NCBI GenBank assembly: GCA_021234155.1 | Contig: JAJEKV010000004.1 | Span: 14,891,159-14,955,158, forward strand | DNA from: Isoetes taiwanensis | Lineage: Eukaryota; Streptophyta; Lycopodiopsida; Isoetales; Isoetaceae | Length of the DNA stretch: 64,000 bases | Reading direction: 5' to 3' | Part shown: positions 51,167 to 62,408 of the stretch, piece by piece | Layout: each line of letters opens with the position of its first letter | Position numbering within the stretch: the stretch's first letter is position 1 | The notes under the pieces: generated by a model | The model's database searches: none | Seen by the model: the letters and a program-made list of their open reading frames with translations, nothing else | Told to the model about the DNA's origin: nothing | Program-made: the position numbers and the translations under genes

Positions 51167-52817
51167 GAAACGGAAGAGTTTTACCCATCTACTCTAATAG
51201 TCGGACATGTTTGTTGCTTCTAGTAGCACCAAGTCTTTATGTCTACTCACAATCATACTTAGATACAAAGATTTGTTTAAAGTGCTAATAAGCGTGGCTT
51301 TTAGAAATAAAAACTTGTTTGAATACTTACTCTATTATTAGGTCTCTAATAACACGGATGGCCACCCCATCGCCGCGAATAAGCGGTTTGAGCGGATAAG
51401 TCTCCAAGTTCAGCACGGAGGCATTTTTCTCACGATGCATCACAGAAATCGCCTTATACGAATGCTGGCACGAGCGAGATAATGTGTTTTGCGACATCGC
51501 TAACAACTCGGATGGAAAGATCGAGATTTCAACATATACGGAATCTTAGGCTGCGTTTGGTGGCGGAGGATGTGCGGGTGTGGTGCTGGTCACATTTCGA
51601 ACATTTCATACTGTAACGCAAATCGCAGGAATTGCATCCTATGTTATGAAACTGCAAGTAAGCGTAGTATTTAAAATCAGAAGGCGCTGCCGGTTCCTTC
51701 CATCACTATGCGTTCGGTGGTTTGGTTGAATTACGCCTGCGCCCATGAGTAACATCTTTGCTCTCGTACCTTATGCCTAACAAAGGAACTTCATACGCAC
51801 AGAAGCATCTTTGGATCCCCACCTTCTAGAGTATGTTAATGTTCAGCCGTAAAATCCGTCTAAGCATTTCCTCTTCGGCTCTTATCCATCAACACCGAGC
51901 CACGGCATCACACTTTAATGCTACATATAAATCTTAGGTTTGCTTGATCCACATGTTGGAACCCTAATCCTTGCGTCGATTTAATCCCTAGAACTACATT
52001 TGTAGAGGAAGTCTTCGCGAATGGTCTAAGAGATTAAGGCACGCAAAGGAAGGACTTGTAGATATAATAAGATATCAAAGCATCTAATTGGTAGTGACAA
52101 GCAGGCATAAATCTACAATCACAAATATTGAAATTTTATGCTACATTAAATGTGGATTTATTTGGTAGCTGGTTTAAGAATAGTGATTACTTCTGCGATA
52201 TCGGTAAAGAGAGTCGCTGCCCAGAAAGTCGGATTCTCGAAATGAATCCTCGAACAAAGCTGCCGTTTGAGTGACATCAGCGTGCTGAAGCCAGATGAAA
52301 CACCGGAAAAATGTGTGCCCAAAGATGCGAGCCACCGCATCGCGCTGGTATTTATCAATGCCTAAATTGTTCAAGAGCTCAACATCCTCCTCCACCCGAT
52401 GCAATACGCTTCGGTAAAATTAACTTCATACAAAGAATACGGTCTTTTACCTTGTAAGCGGTGATAATTATCTGCGGCTACGTAACGTACTTCCATCTTG
52501 AGCTGATTTCTCTCCGCAGACGAATCCTTGAAATAAATCTCCGCTGAAACCAATCAAAGAGGCAGGCGATTTAAACACACCTCTTTCTTTGGCGGGATAG
52601 TATTTTCCACGTTCGCGGCCCGAGTGCTTTCCGGATTTTCTCCATCAGGCCCTCTGTTGCCAAGGGCTTTTCCATTTCCATTTGGCATTAGGTGCACGGC
52701 GATTCTGCGGGTTGAACATCGGTCACGAGAACCCACTGGCTTAGCAATTTCAGGTACATTCGGTTTGAGGCGTCCTGCGGCATATCCTAAATTGTATTCT
52801 AGCGCACTACCAAAGAT

Positions 52818-52856
52818 GTAACCACAAACCCATAAACAAAGGGTTTGCCCACTCCC
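52818..52856 (+). repeat. Dispersed repeat family A, partial copy
   Basis: CCACAAACCCATAAACAAAG and GGTTTGCCCA...AAGGGCAGC match the 3' half of the family A consensus with changes. Confidence 0.35.
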
Positions 52857-53064
52857 ACAAGGGCAGCAAAATAAAAGTTTTTTCACGAAACCAAATTTAA
52901 ACAATATATAGATACATATAAAAGTTATTTGAAGAAAAAGAAAACACCGTATATAATGTTAAAAGAAAATCTCCGGAAAAGGAACAGGCAGTAAAAGGTT
53001 TATTAGGGCAAGATTAGGGCACCCACAAGCAGCGCCCTGTCGCCGAACTCCTCAGTCGGCAGCT

Positions 53065-53809
53065 ATGGGTCGTATGCACACCCCGGGGTATCTGCAACAG
53101 CACCATCTCGCTTGTGTTTGCTCTAAAATATTTGAGCTAGTTATACATTGGTAGCATTTTATTTACAGTGTTTTTTCTGTGCAGAAAAGGTATCTCATCT
53201 TCAGCATTGCCTTACAAAAGGACACCTCCGAGCTGGTTAAAGTATTTCTCAGGGGTCACTTTGAACTTGTTGGATAATATCATTGATGTTTTCCTTATTT
53301 AGTTTTTACTTGTTTAGGTTTGTGGTGAGTATACCCCGGAGTTCAGGAACACATTTGTAAACTGGCCAAAAAGGGGTTGACACCATCTCAGATTGGTGTC
53401 ATCTTAAGGGATTCTCATGGAATTGCCCAAGTTAGTAGCGTAACTGGAAGCAAGATACTTCGCATTCTTAAGGGACATGGTAATATGGCTTTCTCTCTGC
53501 TCTCTTTGTAAACATGAAATGATAGATCTATTAGTTTCTGTTCGAACTAGATATCTCAGCTTTCTCTTTCTCCGTGTGGACTGTTATATATGTATCTCTG
53601 ATTCATTGTCAATTTCCATTGCAGGCCTTGGACCAGAGATCCCAGAAGATCTATATCATCTCATTAAGAAGGCTGTTGCAGTCGCATGGCATGTCAGAGA
53701 AACCATAGGGGACGGGATTTAAAATTTCGGTTGATTTCTTAATTGAGGCCAGTATCCATGGCAGAAGATGCACAAGCGTACCAAGAAGCTAGCACCTAAT
53801 TGGAAGTAG
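53065..53809 (+). pseudogene. RPS13: Unprocessed pseudogene of cytosolic ribosomal protein S13 (uS15)
   Basis: Four exons with GT-AG introns: 53065-53087 (MGRMHTPG), 53185-53241 (KGISSSALPYKRTPPSWLK), 53318-53479 ([20 protein letters not shown] through RILKGHG) and 53625-53809 (LGPEIPEDLYHLIKKAVAV). Exon 4 decays after AVAV, but KFRLIS, IEASIHG and the ending KKLAPNWK and stop remain in shifted frames. Exon 3 opens in the wrong frame (a one-base shift near 53330), so the splice-predicted product ends early. The introns show it arose by DNA duplication and not by retrocopying. The normal protein, about 151 residues, binds 18S rRNA in the 40S subunit. At its site one expects MHSRG, but this copy has MHTPG. 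Confidence 0.9.
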
Positions 53810-56002
53810 TAAGTTCTATCGAGCTTCCTTTGCATCTCTGTGCTGTTCTAAAATCTAGGCTAGGTATTATGTTGCATCCTGGTAGATCATTTTTATGGTT
53901 TATAAACGCCTTACAATTTGTAGTCATAAATTCTTGGTTAAAAGAGTTTTTGTTAAACAACAGATTTTCTAGTTTGCTGAATGTGACTATTTTATTGCAG
54001 CGAATCATCTACGGCAAGCACGTTGGTAGCATAAATGAGCCACAAACTTGCAAGCTTATTAGATTTTTTGAACTGAATATTTATTTGGTAGATATATATT
54101 TGAGATGTGGCCTCAAGTTGTTAAAGTCGATGTCAAATGTTCGAAACTCTCTAGTTTACTCTTTTGGTTTGAGTAGTATGATGCGCAATCAGTTTTCTTG
54201 ATTAGTTTGATTGTCTTTTTTGTTTTGTGTTTCAAAACAAGGGTAATCTGTGCATTGTGATTAAGTAGGCCTAAAGCTGCTCTTTGCAGGAATTATACTT
54301 GAAATTTTGGAGGATATTTGAGTAGAACACATCTGAGGAAGGAGATGGTTGAATGGAATGCAAATGGTGGAAAGTAGGCCAAAGGACACAGAGACTAATG
54401 AAAGTATTTCAGGATCTATAGCTGAAGGATTATTTCAGATCTGGACAAATTGAAAGGGCTTTTACCCATACGTAATAACCAGGCAGTTCAAGTCAAAGCT
54501 AAATTCCACCAGACAAGACCTCCAGCAGCCCCGCCAATGATGCCCTTTGTTCCTTGCTTGCCTCATAGTTTGTCCATCCAAACCCAGAGCCCGTCCTGAT
54601 GCAGGTGAATGTGTTCTGGGTTTGGCGCCAGCCCAACCAAGCCTACAAACTTTCTTGTAATTCTAGCCTATCCATGTAGCACCTCCACGTCAGTAAAAAC
54701 TGATGTGGCATTATCTTCCATTGGTAGATCTTGATTTTTTGAGATCCATGGCCACAGAAATTAGAAATAGCCCCCAAAATAGACACAGAGATGTGAGGGG
54801 ACCCTACGTCGGCAAGCATTCCGATTACCTGTTTCATCACATCGGCGCATTTTGATTACCTGTTTCATCACATCGGCAAAGCTGATTCCTGTACCGTTTC
54901 TCTTCCCCCTCTTAGTTTTCTTCTTTGGTCGTTTCCTTTTCCCTCACAATGTTTTTCCTTTTTTTTTTTTTTTTTTTTTTAAAGAACGGAGAATGAAGCA
55001 TCCCTCTAGTGTTTAATTTTTTTTTAAAGAGCGGAGGAATGAAGCCCGGATGTATTTCGAGCTACATGTTAGGTCATTTTCTTCCCTCTGCCTCTCGAAC
55101 TCCCAACGCTACAAAGATGCATGCTTCTCTAGTTTGATGCTTAGGAAATGCACATAACGCCTGAGGCTTTCTAAATCCAGTTCCACAAAGAGAGTTTGCT
55201 CCTGATCCCGAGCCCTAGGTTTTGCAATTCTAGGTTAAAGAAGTTCAATCAAGAGGACAGGATCCCCCGAGCCCACAGATTTTAAGTCCGGGGCTAATAA
55301 AGTTCAATCCCAACATGCTCGATCGGTGAGTCCTCATCAAATGCTGCTGGCACTTATGCTTTAGGCATAATATGTTGATTTCCAAAATGATTGCTTACTC
55401 GTTTTGGAATTGGTGATTCCACTTGTTTGCTGAAACGGGTTAAAATGAACTTTGTTTGAGACAACATATTACTCTGAATGATTTACACATTTTGTTCCTG
55501 AATCGATCAATATTTACTCTAGTTTTAGCTTTGCTCGGCATATCCGCTCCTACTTTTGGAACTTTGTCAATAATAAAAGGTATATTTCTAGGACGAGTTC
55601 AGTATGAGAACATTTAAAACTTTTGGCAATTAGCCAAAGTGCCTAGCCAAGATTGCTACTGGAAATGATGGGGACCCAAATCCACTTAGGTAACAGTTAT
55701 TTCTCCATAGCTTATATTGTTCCATATTCTAGTGACCCAGTACAATAAGAATTAGAATCATACGGCTCTTTCCTATCTACATGTATTGGAACATTGCATC
55801 TTCTTGAATTTAAACATGCAGCATACGTTAATAAATAATACAAGACATGTTTCCGCGCATGCCTATATGTCTGGTAACCGTCGCCATTTGGTGTGATCCA
55901 CGAACAAATCTTTTAGAGATGTCCCATATTATTCTGAGAGAATATTATAAGGTCGGTTATTGCTCTTTCAAATATCTTTAATAGTATCTTTGATACGATT
56001 CA
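53810..56002. other. Noncoding DNA
   Basis: The start may be the 3' UTR of the RPS13 copy. A 31-bp-period pair of GATTACCTGTTTCATCACAT, CGGC lies at 54823-54877. A T-run spans 54957-54980, followed by two related AAAGARCGGAG.AATGAAGC words. No gene is seen. Confidence 0.45.
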
Positions 56003-57859
56003 TGTATATTTAGGTTAACAACAGTCATAGAACCACAATAAAATAATAGAACTACGGACTAAAGAAACTTTATTCATGCACAATTGATATAGCTGACACC
56101 ATCAACCACCCAATCCAGATGCTGGAGTTCACGGCCAAAGAGGCACAAATTAACGCCAATGGAAATACAAAGCTCTAGCATGCGGCGTGACCTCGAGTCT
56201 AATCTCACTACTCCAAGTAGCCACATAGATGGAAGCAATTGCAAATCTGTAATGTCGATGTTGCGGTAATTTGGTACACTTGTCATGTTTTTGCTGTACT
56301 CCATATCACGGTCAGACTACGAGGTGTACCCATCCCAGATTGGAAACTAGGCCGAGGCGGGTTCAATGGAAATGGCTGAAGCTCGTTGTAGAGATATCTC
56401 TAACTGGTTCATTTATGGAATCTCTCCACGACTTTAGCCTTTTTGGCGGTTATATCAAAATGGCTCAGCGCTTTTGATTAGAATACATGATGCTTATCAA
56501 GCAAATCTTGCCAAATAAGATCAAATTATTAATAAATGACTTCCAAAGTCAAATGTTCATACTCATGTTGCATTGAAAATGGGCTGCCTCCTCCGGAATC
56601 CACCACTGATCGAGCTCCACAATCTCGAATTAAGTGCATTGGGTTTTCCATACTCAAGCTTAAAGGTTGGAACAGGCCCAGGATAGTCAAAACAAGCGAT
56701 GGCAAGGGTTGTGGTGAGTAGTTAGAAGCTGTGTATTTGAAGTAGTGCTCAATGTTGTAGCGGGTGTTACTTATCTTAGGAACAAGCTTTTCCATAATCC
56801 GATCGTCCACCCTTATTATTTCATAATCCCCAAAAGGATCCTTAGAAGTTTCCCCAATAATCCGAACTTCGTTCATAACAAATTAGGTCCATATACTTGA
56901 CATTCTCCGCAAGAGGTTTCTCTGCTCTTGATGCTCGAGCTGGCGGGCCGTCCTTAAAATCCACCTCGGTACCTAGCGAAGCTCTAATATTGAGTATCTT
57001 ATGAGTTTTTACTTCATGCATAAAGGCTTTTACTTCATTAAGATAATCAAATATATTCTTGTAGACCACAAAATGATAATCTCCTCTTCATTCAAATTCT
57101 GCCATGTAGTAGTTGCCACTGCAGCCACATATAAGAACGAAATGATCTTCTTGACCTCTGAAAAAATTCTGGCTCCATTGTTTTAGGCTTGTACAATTCC
57201 CCTCCACCAGTTAGAGAGTCCAAATTCCCTTTGGTGATCCCATTGCCCATAGTTCCCAAAGAATCGCCATGAGCCGGCTCGATGCCACTTGATCACGATA
57301 CCGCCGTCCCCGATTCATGTATATTTGGGTTGTTGTAACATCACGGAATCAAAAATGGGGCCACAATAGCGATAAGCTAGAAACTGGATTAAAGAAACTT
57401 TATTTATGCACAGGTGATATGGCAGCACCATCAACCTTTAGCGGAATCCCTTTAAGATTCACGACAAAATGTTCAGTGCTATGGCAAATGGCTCGGCGTA
57501 AACGTAGCTTCGGGGCTAAATCTCACTTACCTCACTACTTGAGTAGCTGGTCGGGAATCAATTTACCGTCTTGCAATGTCGATGTACTTGATAATTTGTG
57601 ACCCCTTGTCACGTTTTCGGCCATTACTCCCTCATACCAATGAACTACGAGATGTGCCACCTCAATACGGAAACTAGGCTTCGAGCCGGTTCCAATGAAG
57701 TAAAAGTCGCCTCAATTAGAGCTCTCATTGAGGAGATATCTCTAACTAAATTTTAGGTTCTATTTATAGATCTCTCCACGACTTTAGCCTTTTTTAACAG
57801 GCAGTTGTCTTTTATATCAAAATAGCTCCTTGCCTTTAATAAAAATACATGACTTATCA
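56003..57859 (-). mobile_element. LTR-like direct repeats with short internal region
   Basis: 56003-56499 and 57318-57859 are diverged direct repeats. Both start TGTATATTT and end CTTATCA and share AAAGAAACTTTATT.ATGCAC, CTAATCTCAC-type text, AATGTCGATGT, GAGATATCTCTAACT and TCTCCACGACTTTAGCC. The roughly 820-bp internal part holds minus-strand frames (57069-56842 and 56876-56529) without recognised domains. A sequence GGTATCGTGATCAAGTGGCA follows the right repeat on the minus strand where a primer site would be, but it matches no tRNA I can name. No target duplication and no polypurine tract are seen. A TRIM-like or deleted LTR element is likely; the orientation is provisional. Confidence 0.55.
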
Positions 57860-58169
57860 TATGGGATATTATCTATGGTCTTTTTCTCAACTAATAATCA
57901 TCCCAATGATAAGCTTCGAACCCTTCCACAAATACCAATGGTTCTTCACATCCAAATATCATGTTATCCTATGCCCCTTCTTTATATACACTTGGGAATA
58001 CATTAGGACTAACATTCACACACAATTTGTCATATTTTTGCCATATTCCCATAATCCATTTGCCATGCACCATTCCCCAATGCTTGCTCCATATCAGTCG
58101 ACCTTTTCCAAGGCACCAAAGGGCCAAATTTTTTCCTTACAACATGAATTATTACTCCATACACTTATA

Positions 58170-58320
58170 GTAAAATTTCCATGAAAGCCCCTTCTGTTTC
58201 GGTGCATATTCATTCAAGGGGTGACTAGTATAGCGAGATCCGTTTTTTAATGTACAATAGATATATGAAATTGACACCATTAAATATTTTTAAATTTATT
58301 TTATGCCATATCCCATTTTG
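58170..58320 (+). repeat. Fragment of the 10.7-kb MITE family
   Basis: CGGTGCATATTCATTCAAGG, GGTGAC and, further on, TGAAATTGACACCAT parallel GGGTGCATATTCACGGGGGTGAC and TGAAATCAACACCAT at about 10836-10915. Only one end is recognisable. Confidence 0.45.
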
Positions 58321-59019
58321 TGAGAGCATACCTAAATGAGGATCACTATCTATGATTTAGAGGCTATCGATCAAAATACAACGACTTTATGCACCATGAA
58401 GATGTCCAGCACTATACTAAATACATGATCTACAAGCTATTCCCTCAAAGTCAAGCGAAGACCATCAATGTTGAAACTAATGTTGCACAAGAACAAGTGT
58501 TGCAAACATGGCTAGATGATCCATCATCCACGAACTTCCATTTGTAGCGGTCGGCTGCAAGGATATCATAAAACCAAACATCGATGTCGCATCATCCATA
58601 GCCAATGTCACACCCAAAATAGTGACTTCTCCCTAAGTAATTGTCCTCTTCAATCCAATTCAATTTATATTACTTTGCCCTAATTTCCCTGCCCCTTTAT
58701 TTTCTATGGCCTCTTACGTGCCTTATTGCTAGTTCTTTTTTTTTTTTTTTTTTTTTTTGTGTGCATCAAGGTTCTATAAGATAACTTTTCCAATTAAAAT
58801 CTTTTTTTTTTTTTTTTTTTTCTGCAAGAGGAGATTTTTAAAGCTTGTTGCATCCACTTGATGTAGGGAGAATAGCTTTAACAGAAGATTTTTCCAGCTC
58901 AAGAGATTTGTAAAATGAATATAACAGAATCTTGGTAGCTCATCTATGAAGGAGCTATAGAATATATTATGTTAGTAAAGGGCTCTATCTCATTTGGCAA
59001 CATCGTTGGAACCCTGTAC

Positions 59020-59330
59020 ATGACAAAATGAGCCTCCTCATGGCAATTATATAGTACAAAAACAATCAAATAATGCATTGTCCCATCTCTTTACATGATG
59101 AAACGAGCCTCCTTATGGCAGTTATATAGTACAAAAACAATCAAATAACGCATTATCCATTACATGCGGAATGACAGAATGAGCCTCCTCATAACAATTC
59201 TGTAGAATCAAAACAATCAAATAATAGCATTGTTTCATTTGGTAGCTTCATTGGAGCCCTTGACATGGCGGACTAAGCCTCCCCACGACAGTTATATAGT
59301 GCAAAAACAATTAAATAAAGCACTAAAACC
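59020..59330. repeat. Degenerate minisatellite, four units of about 75-90 bp
   Basis: Each unit has GAGCCTCCTCATGGCAATTA, TATAGTACAAAAACAATCAA, ATAATGCATT or variants, followed by a variable ACATGAYGAAAYGAG stretch. Units start near 59030, 59108, 59183 and 59271; the last is the most diverged. Confidence 0.8.
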
Positions 59331-59619
59331 ATCGAGAAAATAAAAACCCGACATAAGTCTCAATCGAAAGAGAGATCTATTCTAAACAAGGTGTGTCCAA
59401 AACAACCTCGATCGTTGGATCCCTCCATCCTACGACCTAGATTGTATGTTAAAGCTTTTGGGTGCCTCTCGTTTCGATTATGGTGATTTATGATTGCAGT
59501 GCAGTGAATTTAAAACCATAGATACATATTCACAATATGAGCCACGTATTCCCACTAAAGGTTTGAATATAAAATACAAGATATCTCTATCTTGGGTTCA
59601 CCTAAGGTTTTAGAATATG

Positions 59620-59700
59620 AAATGTGGAGACTCGAACCCCTGTCAAAATAATCCAATATCGCCTAATAAGAATGCTTTAACCAATGCAACCAACAAACTA
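59620..59700 (-). repeat. tRNA-like SINE head
   Basis: The minus strand reads GGTTGCATTGGTTAAAGC (A-box like, 59674-59691), then GGGGTTCGAGTCTCC (B box, 59626-59640), the best B box in the window. Acceptor pairing is absent, so a SINE is likelier than a tRNA gene. Confidence 0.4.
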
Positions 59701-60437
59701 ATTGACTTATTTTTTCTGATGAACCTATATATATATATATTTTTTTTTATAATAGCCCTTTCAATTGTATTAGGAGTATGGTCTATGGTCTCAGGAATGA
59801 TGATTTATGCATCTATATCAAATCTCTCCCTGGAACCCCCTGTGATTATGCTACATATTTTAACAAGAATGCAGCGAAAACTGAGCAAGCTAAGAGCTTT
59901 TCATTATGTTACATTTTCTTTAAGGCATTTCCATATTAAGCTAGATTTTGGCTATAAAGCCAGCCATATCCAACAATAATCCCCTCCCAGAGATAAGCTA
60001 GCCCAAGACCCCAAGATTGAGCTAAAATTTCGTGAGAGATTGTAACTTGACTGGATTCAAAATTGAATTGGGAATTGAAATTGCATTGATATGAACAGCT
60101 TCCCTTTTAGTATGTTAGTGGCATGAGAGTCACCCCCCAACATCTCACACACAATCGCCCTCTCTAAATAGAAGTGAGGTGGGTCTCCAAGGGTGATGCA
60201 AAAGCGGGAACTATCTCGGTACTCAGAACAAGATACGGCATAATGCGGTGCCTTACAGCATGTTTGGTATTCGTTGATATTTTAGAGCAAATAAGGACAG
60301 AAACAGGTAGAAGGGCACGGTCCCAATGTTCACCAGAAGCATCCATTTGCACAAGAAGGAGGTGGAGGACAATAAAACAAGGAAAACAAAAGAGAAATGG
60401 AACCTTAAATTTGTGTAGTGTCACTTTATTTAAAAGT

Positions 60438-60453
60438 ATGCTGACGTCAGCAT
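60438..60453. promoter_or_regulatory. 16-bp palindrome with a TGACGTCA core
   Basis: ATGCTGACGTCAGCAT is a perfect palindrome containing the bZIP (TGA/CRE-type) site TGACGTCA. It lies downstream of the H3-like relic on its strand. There is no evidence that it controls anything here. Confidence 0.35.
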
Positions 60454-60572
60454 CAAATGTCATAAATAATAATAATAATTTTTTTTAAATAATTAAGAAA
60501 ATAAATGCAACAAGGAATTATGGACAAAATTTGAGATTCCTACATTCACATTCGAAGATATATATAACAAAA

Positions 60573-61058
60573 TTAATCTACAAGATGGAGTGGAAAATGG
60601 GGCTGATTGTGGTCCCCCCGAATCCTCGTTGCTAAGGCCAAATCCTTTGGCATGATGGTAACCCTCTTAACATGGATAGCACAGAGGTTGGCATCCCCAA
60701 AAAGGACCACTAGGTAGTCTTCGACGGCCTCACGGAGGCGAGCACTTATGGAATACGGAACCAAGGTGGAGTGCATTACTCTGCATTGTCTCTCCGGACC
60801 GGGCGGAAGGATCGCGTAGCGAGAGTTGGTGGTCTTACGATACTTCGGATCTCTCAATGCCACGATGCCGGGTTTATAACTATGAGGCTTCCTTTCTTGG
60901 TGGCTGCCCGGGAATGCCTTGCCCCGAGGGCGAGAGGTCGGCGACATCCACATGATCATGCAGCCGAGCTGCGTAGCCTTGCCAAGATTTCCCACCACTT
61001 TGAGCTTCTCCTTATAGGTGCTCCCCGACTTGCGTGCCGTGCATTTTCGCCTCAATTT
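60573..61058 (-). pseudogene. Histone H3-like domain inside an LTR-retroelement region
   Basis: The C-terminal part of a longer reading region. It shows TARKSG (compare the H3 tail TARKST), a divergent 45-residue tail, then [20 protein letters not shown] (H3 tail end and alpha-N). A stretch of about 28 codons in alpha-N/alpha-1 (about 60747-60830) matches H3 better one frame over ([15 protein letters not shown], then a stop). The frame then returns to [20 protein letters not shown] and [20 protein letters not shown] (alpha-2 to alpha-C), which is strongly H3. Intron-less. The upstream frame enters without an ATG through an acidic linker [18 protein letters not shown], so the H3 part is the tail of a fusion or read-through. 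H3 proper packages DNA in nucleosomes; this copy looks decayed. The long divergent tail also recalls CENH3, but the alpha-C end (RIRGD) is canonical. Confidence 0.8.
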
Positions 61059-61915
61059 GACAACATGGACGTCAGTCTGGTCTGGATCCCCCTTGGTGTT
61101 CTGCTCCTCATCTTGATAAGTCTCGTGCTGGATCTCTCGTTCAGCATTTGCTTCTGGCGACTTTCTGCGTACTGCTGCTCTTTGTGCTGTTCGACCTCAC
61201 AGGCGGTAAAGCGTATCTGCGACTGCCATATGCTTTCCACCTCTTCTAGAAGCGTGGGCGTAATCCATCGGCAACTCAATTTTGCTTGCTTGATACGGCT
61301 AGCTTGCATGTCTTGATGAATAAGTTGCGGGTCAGGGTGAGCTGGTAAAATCTCATCCCAAATAAAGGTCTGGGGCTCTCATCAAGATGGTAGAGGAAGT
61401 ATGCTAAGGTTCCCGGTAATGATGACGCCATCTCGAAGATGTATACTTTGACCACGGACGCCCGGGTCTCCCGCTCCATCTCTGCGTCATCCATGCAGCT
61501 AGGCCCATAATCATTTGGCCCTCTGTCACGATTTATACCTTCACTAGCCTCCATGCAAAAGAAGGGAGGGTAGAACTTTGATAACATCAAAACTTGGGTG
61601 GGGCTGCTCCTGTATGTAAGGTTCCCTTAGAGCCGGCTTGACCAAGAAGCGCTCTGTCAAGTAAAAAGTGGGGTATAACACTCTATTGCCAGCGGCGAAC
61701 CGGGTAACAAGCTCGGTTAAGAGGCGCTCGACCTTCTCTGGGTCATTGGCGAGTTGGTCACCGAGCTCAACCATGATCTGGTTGACATTGAGCCATGGTC
61801 GCTTGCAAAAAATAAGGTATGGGAGGAGGGCGCTAGTATGGCGGCGGCAGCGGCGGTCAAGGGTCACCGCTATGGCAGCCTGACGGCTATGGCAGACAGA
61901 CAAGGTGGTGGGCAA
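61059..61915 (-). pseudogene. Unrecognised coding region joined to the H3-like domain
   Basis: Three overlapping frames run in order toward the H3 domain: 61915-61544 (LNVNQIMVELGDQLANDPEK, VERLLTELVTRFAAGNRVLY), 61590-61276 (MERETRASVVKVYIFEMASS, LPGTLAYFLYHLDESPRPLF) and 61309-61052 (LEEVESIWQSQIRF, then a Gln/Glu/Lys-rich stretch). Codon-like composition and the tight frame handover suggest one former protein of about 280 residues with frameshifts. No domain is recognised; it is not a typical gag. It begins about 500 bp after the primer site of the LTR at 62409, the usual place of gag. Confidence 0.5.
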
Positions 61916-62394
61916 AAAAGAAACGAAAACAAAAGAAAATAACCGTCACAATTTTTTAAATTTTCTATTTCATTTTTCTTATAAAATTTTTATACAGCAG
62001 ACATACGCGTCACTTTTTTTATACGCAAAAATATATGGGGACGTGATAGTGGATTTTTGTGTTTCTTTTTGAATTCTAAAACTGTTTTTCTCTGATCATA
62101 CCCTTTTACTCTAGGGCCCATTGGATGTCGTTTTGGCAAGAATCGCCTCCATCCAAGTTACCTAGAAAAAGTTCTGGCCCTTGGAAGCGAGAGACCTCAT
62201 TCTCCCAAAACTTAATATAACTTTACCCTAATAACTCACGCTTTAATCCCTAACTACTTATTTCTTTCATAACTAGGCCAACACTTATACTAACTATGGA
62301 ATTGGGGTAGTTTAACTTAAATTAGAGTCCCTTATAACTAACCAATCTACGAGTTAGAATATAGCCGGTGCAATAATCTGGTCCACCAAAATCA
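61916..62394 (-). other. Leader between primer site and first frame
   Basis: A noncoding, AT-rich stretch as expected for a retroelement leader. A (GCCGCC)-like run at 61845-61860 sits at the start of the first frame. Confidence 0.4.
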
Positions 62395-62407
62395 TGCTCT
62401 GATACCA
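62395..62407 (-). other. Primer-binding site (tRNA-iMet) of the large LTR element
   Basis: The minus strand reads TGGTATCAGAGCATG one base after the LTR end GCGTCACA, complementary to the 3' end of initiator tRNA-Met. Confidence 0.85.
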
Positions 62408-62408
62408 C

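Larger units (their letters stand above)
47171..53064. other. Mostly AT-rich DNA with small tandem repeats, no clear gene
   Basis: Contains a 33-bp unit repeated three times (48715-48806), a roughly 25-bp pair (51118-51166) and a family A relic (52818-52856). Minus-strand frames at 52158-52904 are open in pieces (for example SAEIYFKDSSAERNQLKME) and might be decayed coding DNA, but no family is recognised. A frame at 48446-48703 has weak resemblance to a hAT transposase end. Confidence 0.45.
57860..60437. other. AT-rich DNA with tandem repeats, no gene
   Basis: Two T-runs (58738-58757 and 58803-58822), a MITE-family fragment (58170-58320), a minisatellite (59020-59330) and a SINE-like head (59620-59700). 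The frames at 60164-60488 on both strands are unrecognised. Confidence 0.45.

Noticed and set aside
52174-52404. HRVEEDVELLNNLGIDKYQ, resembling glycosyl hydrolase family 1
   Set aside because: Only the first 19 residues look similar; the expected RFSISW motif and the catalytic NEP and ENG motifs are absent.
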